Source of the DNA: an uncultured Clostridia bacterium
GTDB lineage: Bacteria > Bacillota > Clostridia > Christensenellales > Aristaeellaceae
Reading direction: 5' to 3'
NCBI GenBank assembly: GCA_937934775.1
Contig: CALGYL010000044.1
Coordinates: 1-10,142 of the forward strand
Length of the DNA stretch: 10,142 nt
Below the pieces are notes generated by a model. It was not told where the DNA came from. It searched no databases and worked only from the letters and a program-made list of their open reading frames with translations. Shown one piece after another: positions 6,884 through 10,142 of the stretch. The translations under genes were made by a program, and so were the position numbers. Each line of letters opens with the position of its first letter. The stretch's first letter is position 1.

Positions 6884-7309
6884 TTATTCAAGCAATAACC
6901 CATGGCTAGAATGTTCTCTAACCCACGTCCCATCGTATTGCCTATAGACGTATGCCCCGATATCATAAGAATCAACATAAATATTATTGGAGTTATAAAC
7001 CCACTCGATGGTATGAAGATCTCGCGCTCTATACACATCCGGACATTGATATATTACATTTTTATTTTGCGCTGAGCATATCTCAAATCCAATCATGACT
7101 CCGGAGTTTGTATCAGTTCGAAGGGTTTCGAGTATATACTTTCCATCGAATGACGTTTCCGATATTGTTGTATATTCTCGAGACGATCCTACTGTTATTG
7201 CATTATACAATACCGCCATTATTGGATTTCTATACACAAAAAAGATCGCCAACATCAATGCAACAATACAGACAACAACGACGATTTAACGCTTACCGCT
7301 CAATCCCAC
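6884..7309 (-). pseudogene. Small membrane-anchored protein gene with TAA at codon 8
   Basis: On the - strand a GTG at 7309 has an excellent ribosome site (AAGGAG at 7320-7315, 5 bases away). The frame reads GTG-GGA-TTG-AGC-GGT-AAG-CGT and then TAA (7288-7286). It stays open from there for 133 codons to the stop at 6884. The first residues after the TAA form a hydrophobic helix (IVVVVCIVALMLAIFFVY), as expected of an N-terminal anchor or signal. After it comes a soluble domain with FDGKYILETLRTD and later EWVYNSNNIYVDSYDIGAYVYRQYDGTW. The pattern recalls small extracytoplasmic DUF5412-like proteins of Firmicutes, but I am not sure of the family. Translation could restart at TTG/ATG near 7258-7255, which would cut the anchor. 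Base composition is strikingly AT-rich (28-38% GC on lines I counted) against the GC-rich neighbours, so it was probably acquired. It lies between two palindromic elements. Confidence 0.6.
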
Positions 7310-7356
7310 GTCCACTCCTTCGTATCACTTGTACATAGTAAACCGATCTTTCCATG

Positions 7357-7548
7357 TTATACCAATGCGAAATATTAACGCATCCAAAGCGCCGAGGGAT
7401 TTTCGATGCAGTGCAAGGAGCTGGAGCGAGGCGACCCTTCGGGATACGCCTTCGGCGGGAAATGCAGCGCTACGCTCGAGCGGAAAGCGGCACAGCGATG
7501 CGCGAAAAACCCGGCGCAACGATGCGTTAATACTTCAAGTTGGTATAA
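7357..7548. repeat. Palindromic element, copy 2 (192 bp)
   Basis: The ends are perfect: TTATACCAA (7357-7365) and TTGGTATAA (7540-7548). The arms contain a perfect 12-bp inverted pair TATTAACGCATC (7373-7384) and GATGCGTTAATA (7521-7532). At the same place in the stem copy 1 has a different but also self-complementary sequence. The CCAAAGCG bulge, GAGGGATTTT / AAAAACCCGG arms and the core GCAAGGAGCTGGAGCG are shared with copy 1. The tip is about 30 bases longer than in copy 1, with added GCGACCCTTCGGG-type sequence and a CGCTCGAGCG palindrome (7473-7482). Same orientation as copy 1, so the two form direct repeats around the AT-rich island. The end facing the small gene may lend it a -35 box (TTGGTA). 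Confidence 0.85.
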
Positions 7549-7563
7549 GGGCGGGCGGCTTGA

Positions 7564-7594
7564 GCATCAAAAACCCCGTATGGTTTTTTGATGC
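7564..7594. terminator. Bidirectional terminator-like hairpin
   Basis: GCATCAAAAACC (7564-7575) faces GGTTTTTTGATGC (7582-7594), an almost perfect stem with one extra T. The A-run and T-run within the arms give a U-tract on either strand. It lies about 130 bases past the stop of the ynzC-like gene on the - strand and probably ends that transcript. Its GC core is short, so strength is uncertain. Confidence 0.5.
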
Positions 7595-7627
7595 GATGGG
7601 AGGAGCGCTTCGCGCGCCGGTATTCCT

Positions 7628-7674
7628 GCGGAATTTCCGGGCGGCGCACTGCGGGATTTCCGGGCGGCGCACTG
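7628..7674. repeat. Tandem duplication, two 23-bp units
   Basis: The unit ATTTCCGGGCGGCGCACTG occurs at 7633-7651 and again at 7656-7674 with a period of 23. The flanking GCGG is also repeated, giving one mismatch over 24 bases. It lies between the palindromic element and the ynzC-like gene, in non-coding DNA. A recent slippage duplication is the simplest reading. Confidence 0.85.
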
Positions 7675-7721
7675 ACGGATTGAATTTCGCGGCCGTTGCT
7701 GGTACAATGGTATGGGTTTGG

Positions 7722-7952
7722 TCAGTTCTTTTCGGGGCGCGCGCCGTCCTTGACCGCGTCCTTGAGCGGCACGCGGCTGCCGTCCGGATACTGGACGAGT
7801 GTGTTCTCCAGCGTCTGGCGGGCGCCTGTCTTGAAGTGGTCGATGTACTCGCGGCGCAGGCGCGCACGCTCCTCCTGTTCCTCGGGGGTGAGATCCCGCT
7901 CCCGGGCCAGGCGGGCCAGTTCGTTGATGCGCTCAATCATTTCGGGGTTCAT
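7722..7952 (-). CDS. YnzC / DUF896 (UPF0291) small protein
   Basis: A 76-residue soluble, highly charged, mostly helical protein. The family signature is clear: MIERINELARLARERDLTPEEQEE followed by LRREYIDHFKTGARQTLENT, as in Bacillus subtilis YnzC (77 residues). The first half forms a two-helix hairpin and the tail (about 50-76) is likely disordered. Family members are conserved in Firmicutes but have no firmly established function that I can cite. The start at 7952 is set by AAAGGAG about 9 bases upstream. The gene stands alone, divergent from the GNAT gene. Confidence 0.9.
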   Translation of the reverse strand: MNPEMIERINELARLARERDLTPEEQEERARLRREYIDHFKTGARQTLENTLVQYPDGSRVPLKDAVKDGARPEKN

Positions 7953-8020
7953 GGGGTCACGCTCCTTTAATACTTTGATTCGGCGTGCGGCGGAGCAAAT
8001 CCTGCCGCGGGGAGGGTTTT

Positions 8021-8479
8021 ATGATTCGCGGGAAATTCTTGACTTCAGGCGACGGCGATTCGATGGTTTTTGATGTGCGGAACGCGGTGTGCCGGGCGGA
8101 GGGCCTGCCCGCTTCACAGGACTGCCACGACCGGTTGGCGGTCTACGCGCTGGTTTTTGACGAGAACGACAGCCCTTCCGGGTCCGGCCGCCTGTACCTG
8201 GACGAGGACCGCTTTATGATCGGCTGCGTCGGCGTGCTGCCGGACAGGCGCCGAAACGGCTTGGGCGACCTGATCCTCAGGATGCTCCTGTTCCGCGCCC
8301 AGGAACTGAACGCGCCGGAGGTTTACGCGCTGGTGCGTCCGGGCGAGGAGGGCTTCTACGCGCGCTTCGGCTTCAAACCCGCCGGGGAAGAGGCGGACGA
8401 GCGGGGCCAGACCCGCGTGCTGCTGCGCGTGAAGGCGGATGCAATCGCGGAGAGCGGCTGCCAGGGGCATAAGGCGTAG
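8021..8479 (+). CDS. GNAT family N-acetyltransferase
   Basis: A 152-residue single-domain acetyl-CoA-dependent acyltransferase. Strand 4 and motif A are clear: FMIGCVGVLPDRRRNGLGDLILRMLLFRA, with the pyrophosphate-binding RRRNGLG at 76-82. The following EVYALVRPGEEGFYARFGFKP is the typical motif B end, where the FYxRFGF tyrosine often acts as general acid. The N-terminal part (1-60) is divergent and probably sets substrate choice, which I cannot predict. The ATG at 8021 is preferred over an in-frame upstream start at 7985 because GGGGAGGG (8009-8016) directly precedes it and the fold begins there. It stands alone between two - strand genes and ends at a shared convergent terminator. Confidence 0.88.
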   Translation: MIRGKFLTSGDGDSMVFDVRNAVCRAEGLPASQDCHDRLAVYALVFDENDSPSGSGRLYLDEDRFMIGCVGVLPDRRRNGLGDLILRMLLFRAQELNAPEVYALVRPGEEGFYARFGFKPAGEEADERGQTRVLLRVKADAIAESGCQGHKA

Positions 8480-8482
8480 GTT

Positions 8483-8532
8483 TCAAAAAACGGTTTTACC
8501 GCGCGGCGCCCCCGCCGGATGGCGGGGGCGCC
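8483..8532. terminator. Convergent terminator between GNAT gene and hpf
   Basis: A perfect 12-bp stem GGCGCCCCCGCC (8505-8516) / GGCGGGGGCGCC (8521-8532) with a GGAT loop lies between the two convergent stops. On the - strand it is followed by a small CGGT-AAA-ACCG hairpin and six T residues (complement of 8485-8490), making a good terminator for hpf. On the + strand the tail is only GTTCTATT, so termination of the GNAT transcript should be weaker. Confidence 0.75.
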
Positions 8533-8553
8533 GTTCTATTCGGGTTTTACGAA

Positions 8554-9093
8554 TTATGCGTTGTTCGGCTCCAGCAGGCCGTAGTCGCCGTCCTCGCGGC
8601 GGTACACGACGCCATAGGCGCCGGTATCCTCGTTCAGGAACAGGTGGAAGCTGTGGCCCAGCATCTCCATCTGAGTGATGGCGTCCTCGACGTTCGTGGG
8701 CTTGACGCTGAAGCGCTTGACGCGGACCACCTTGGGGGCGTCGGACCCATCCGCCGGTTCGAGGGCCGCCTCGGGCGCTTCGAGCTCGAAAGCGTCGGCG
8801 CGAAGCCGCTTTTCGATTCTGGTGCGGTGACGATGAATCTGACGGACGATCTTATCCATCACCTTATCAAGGCAGGCGCTCATCTCAAGGCCGGTTTCCT
8901 CGGCGCGGAGCATCGTTCCGGATAAAAGAATCGTGATTTCGGCGGCGTTACGGTTGCCGTGTTCCTGGGACAGCCGGATCTGAACTTCGGAGTCGTCGCG
9001 CAGGTACTTATCCAGCTTGCCGACCTTTTTTTCGATTTTGGCGCGCCACCCGTCGGAAATATCCAGGTTTCTTCCTGTAATCGAAATACGCAT
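8554..9093 (-). CDS. hpf: Ribosome hibernation promoting factor, long form
   Basis: A 179-residue long-form HPF (also called RaiA/YvyD), which binds the 30S decoding region and pairs 70S ribosomes into inactive 100S dimers in slow growth. Residues 1-98 form the S30AE domain (MRISITGRNLDIS..., a KIEKKVGKLDKYL helix, the AEITILLSG strand and a basic helix DKIVRQIHRHRTRIEKRLR). A short acidic/alanine linker (about 99-119) follows. Residues 121-176 are the C-terminal dimerisation domain (VVRVKRFSVKPTNVEDAITQMEMLGHSFHLFLNEDTG). Length and order match Gram-positive long HPF. The start at 9093 has AGGAGG 8 bases upstream. A candidate sigma-H promoter lies about 90 bases before the start, fitting stationary-phase expression. 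Confidence 0.96.
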   Translation of the reverse strand: MRISITGRNLDISDGWRAKIEKKVGKLDKYLRDDSEVQIRLSQEHGNRNAAEITILLSGTMLRAEETGLEMSACLDKVMDKIVRQIHRHRTRIEKRLRADAFELEAPEAALEPADGSDAPKVVRVKRFSVKPTNVEDAITQMEMLGHSFHLFLNEDTGAYGVVYRREDGDYGLLEPNNA

Positions 9094-9190
9094 ACTTCAA
9101 ACCTCCTGAAAACAATTTCGTTTCACGGATTGGGTGCGGGGAGTGGGATCGCCCATGGGCACCGCCTCCTTCGGGGGTAATGATGAGTAT

Positions 9191-9217
9191 ATTCTATATG
9201 GACAGGAAAAACTCCTT
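9191..9217 (-). promoter_or_regulatory. Candidate sigma-H promoter of hpf
   Basis: On the - strand AAGGAGTTTTT (9217-9207) and TAGAATAT (around GAAT at 9194-9191) match the sigma-H pattern AGGAnnn ... GAAT, with 18 bases between AGGA and GAAT, the expected distance. Bacillus subtilis yvyD (hpf) is known to be transcribed by sigma-H as well as sigma-B, so the match is biologically sensible. Transcription would start near 9183, giving a leader of about 90 bases. Confidence 0.6.
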
Positions 9218-9238
9218 CCGACCATTAATTTTTTGTTA

Positions 9239-9967
9239 TCAATTTTTCAGTCCGGCCGCCGCCGCCACGTCCAGCATCAGCTGGGCGTTGGGGTGAAAGC
9301 GCAGGATGGACGCCGGGCTGTCCGGGGACACCGGACCACGCGCCGCGCGGGCCACCGCCTCCGCCTTGTCCGCGCCGATGGCGATCAGGATCACCCGCTT
9401 GGCCTCCATGATGCCGCCAATGCCCAGGCTGATGGCTTCCCGCGGCATTTGGGCGGGATCGTCAAACCAGCGGGCGTTGGCTTCCAGCGTGGAGTCGGTG
9501 AGCCGCACCACGTGGGTGCCCCAGGTGTAATCGTCCGCGGGCTCGTTAAAGCCGATGTGGCCGTTGTGGCCGATGCCCAGCAGCTGCAGGTCGATGCCGC
9601 CCGCCGCCTCGATCATCCGGTCGTAGGCGCGGGCGTTTTCGGTGGGATTGCCCACGCCGGAGGGCACGTGGGTGTTTTTCGGATCGATCGGGATATGGTG
9701 GAAGAGCTGCTCGTCCATGAACCGGCGGTAGGCGCAGGGGTGATCGGGCTCGAGACCCACGTACTCGTCCAGGTTGAACGTGCGGGCGCGGGAGAAGTCC
9801 ACAAGGCCCTTGCGGGAAAGCGCGATCAGCGCCTGATAGGTGGGGATGGGTGTGGAGCCGGTGGCCAGACCCAGTACGCTGTCGGGCTTTTGGTAGAGCT
9901 GGGCGGCGAAGACCATGGATGCGGCGGTTGCGGCCTCGGCGGCGTCGTGGAACACAAAGATTTGCAT
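9239..9967 (-). CDS. nagB: Glucosamine-6-phosphate deaminase
   Basis: A 242-residue cytoplasmic enzyme converting glucosamine 6-phosphate to fructose 6-phosphate and ammonia, feeding amino sugars into glycolysis. Seen: phosphate loop LGLATGSTPIPTY (32-44), FNLDEYVGL with the catalytic Asp at 67, YRRFMDEQLF, and LLGIGHNGHIGFNEP with Asn135, His137 and Glu142. RLTDSTLEANARWF, the ISLGIGGIMEAKRVIL stretch and SPDSPASILRFHPN are also present. Asn in place of the Escherichia coli Asp141 and the short length are typical of the Bacillus-type enzyme. The ATG at 9967 is chosen because AAAGGAG lies 7 bases upstream; an in-frame extension to 10033 lacks a ribosome site. No nagA is visible in the window. 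No terminator is seen before hpf, so read-through into hpf is possible. Confidence 0.96.
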   Translation of the reverse strand: MQIFVFHDAAEAATAASMVFAAQLYQKPDSVLGLATGSTPIPTYQALIALSRKGLVDFSRARTFNLDEYVGLEPDHPCAYRRFMDEQLFHHIPIDPKNTHVPSGVGNPTENARAYDRMIEAAGGIDLQLLGIGHNGHIGFNEPADDYTWGTHVVRLTDSTLEANARWFDDPAQMPREAISLGIGGIMEAKRVILIAIGADKAEAVARAARGPVSPDSPASILRFHPNAQLMLDVAAAAGLKN

Positions 9968-10084
9968 GGCGGTACTCCTTTGTATGCCTTTTGTATTTTG
10001 AAAACCCGCACCGGCAGGCAGGATGCGCAACATGGGAAAGCGACTGCGCTCCAGACCATCAACAAAGTTTCGTACTGTTTCATT

Positions 10085-10113
10085 CGCTTCCGGCGACCAG
10101 TGCGCCGGAAGCG
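10085..10113. repeat. 11-bp stem palindrome upstream of nagB
   Basis: CGCTTCCGGCG (10085-10095) and CGCCGGAAGCG (10103-10113) form a perfect 11-bp stem with loop ACCAGTG. No T-run follows on the - strand, so it is a poor terminator for a gene entering from the right. On the + strand only TGTTTCTGT follows. It lies about 120 bases before the nagB start and may be a regulatory or leader structure. Confidence 0.75.
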
Positions 10114-10122
10114 TGTTTCTGT

Positions 10123-10142
10123 CACCAGTGCGCGCACTGGTG
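10123..10142. repeat. 20-bp perfect palindrome at the window edge
   Basis: CACCAGTGCGCGCACTGGTG is a perfect 20-base palindrome ending exactly at the window edge, so it may be longer. Its half-site ACCAGTGCGC (10124-10133) also occurs across the loop of the neighbouring hairpin (10096-10105), 28 bases away. A dimeric operator or part of a larger structured element is possible. Confidence 0.75.

Noticed and set aside
6629..7548. CRISPR array or composite transposon with transposase
   Set aside because: Only two long copies, no regular short spacers, and no transposase frame in or near the elements.
10085..10113. Intrinsic terminator
   Set aside because: No T-run follows the stem on the - strand and only a broken one on the + strand, where no gene ends.

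Overview
The window looks like chromosomal DNA of a high-GC Firmicute (Clostridia-like). The evidence is strong GGAGG-type ribosome binding sites, a FabT-type MarR regulator next to a DegV protein, a YnzC/DUF896 protein, a long-form ribosome hibernation factor and a candidate sigma-H promoter. Codons are GC-rich throughout except in one AT-rich island at about 6792-7356. No phage, CRISPR or transposase gene is visible.

Left part (1-1627): the window opens inside a structured non-coding stretch (two hairpins, the second an intrinsic terminator). I tentatively read it as the 3' end of a 6S-like RNA. Next come a FabT-like MarR regulator and a DegV/FakB-like fatty-acid-binding protein, closely spaced on the + strand and closed by a strong terminator. 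Together they suggest sensing and uptake of exogenous fatty acids.

Middle part (1628-4591): a decaying surface-polysaccharide locus. On the - strand a GT2 glycosyltransferase N-terminus is fused by deletion to a polytopic membrane protein that carries two frameshifts and an amber codon. Divergent from it, on the + strand, is a second GT2 glycosyltransferase whose catalytic domain is intact but whose frame is cut by a TGA, with 84 further codons open in the same frame. Both strands have recognisable promoters in the 281-bp divergent spacer. A gene-free stretch of about 500 bp follows.

Signalling gene (4592-6631): a 679-residue receiver / HD-GYP / GGDEF protein that should both break and make cyclic di-GMP. 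All HD-GYP, GGDEF and I-site motifs are present, but the receiver has lost its conserved switch Thr/Ser and Lys. It is preceded by a structured leader of unknown class.

Most unusual part (6629-7548): two direct copies of a 163-192 bp palindromic element (ends TTATACCAA / TTGGTATAA). Their stems differ in sequence between copies yet stay self-complementary. They flank an AT-rich island carrying one small membrane-anchored-protein gene with a TAA at codon 8. The left copy supplies the stop codon of the signalling gene.

Right part (7549-10142): ynzC-like gene (-), a GNAT acetyltransferase (+), then hpf/raiA (-) with a candidate sigma-H promoter, and nagB (-). Upstream of nagB are two strong palindromes that share a 10-bp core and run to the window edge. 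This part mixes stationary-phase ribosome protection with amino-sugar catabolism.
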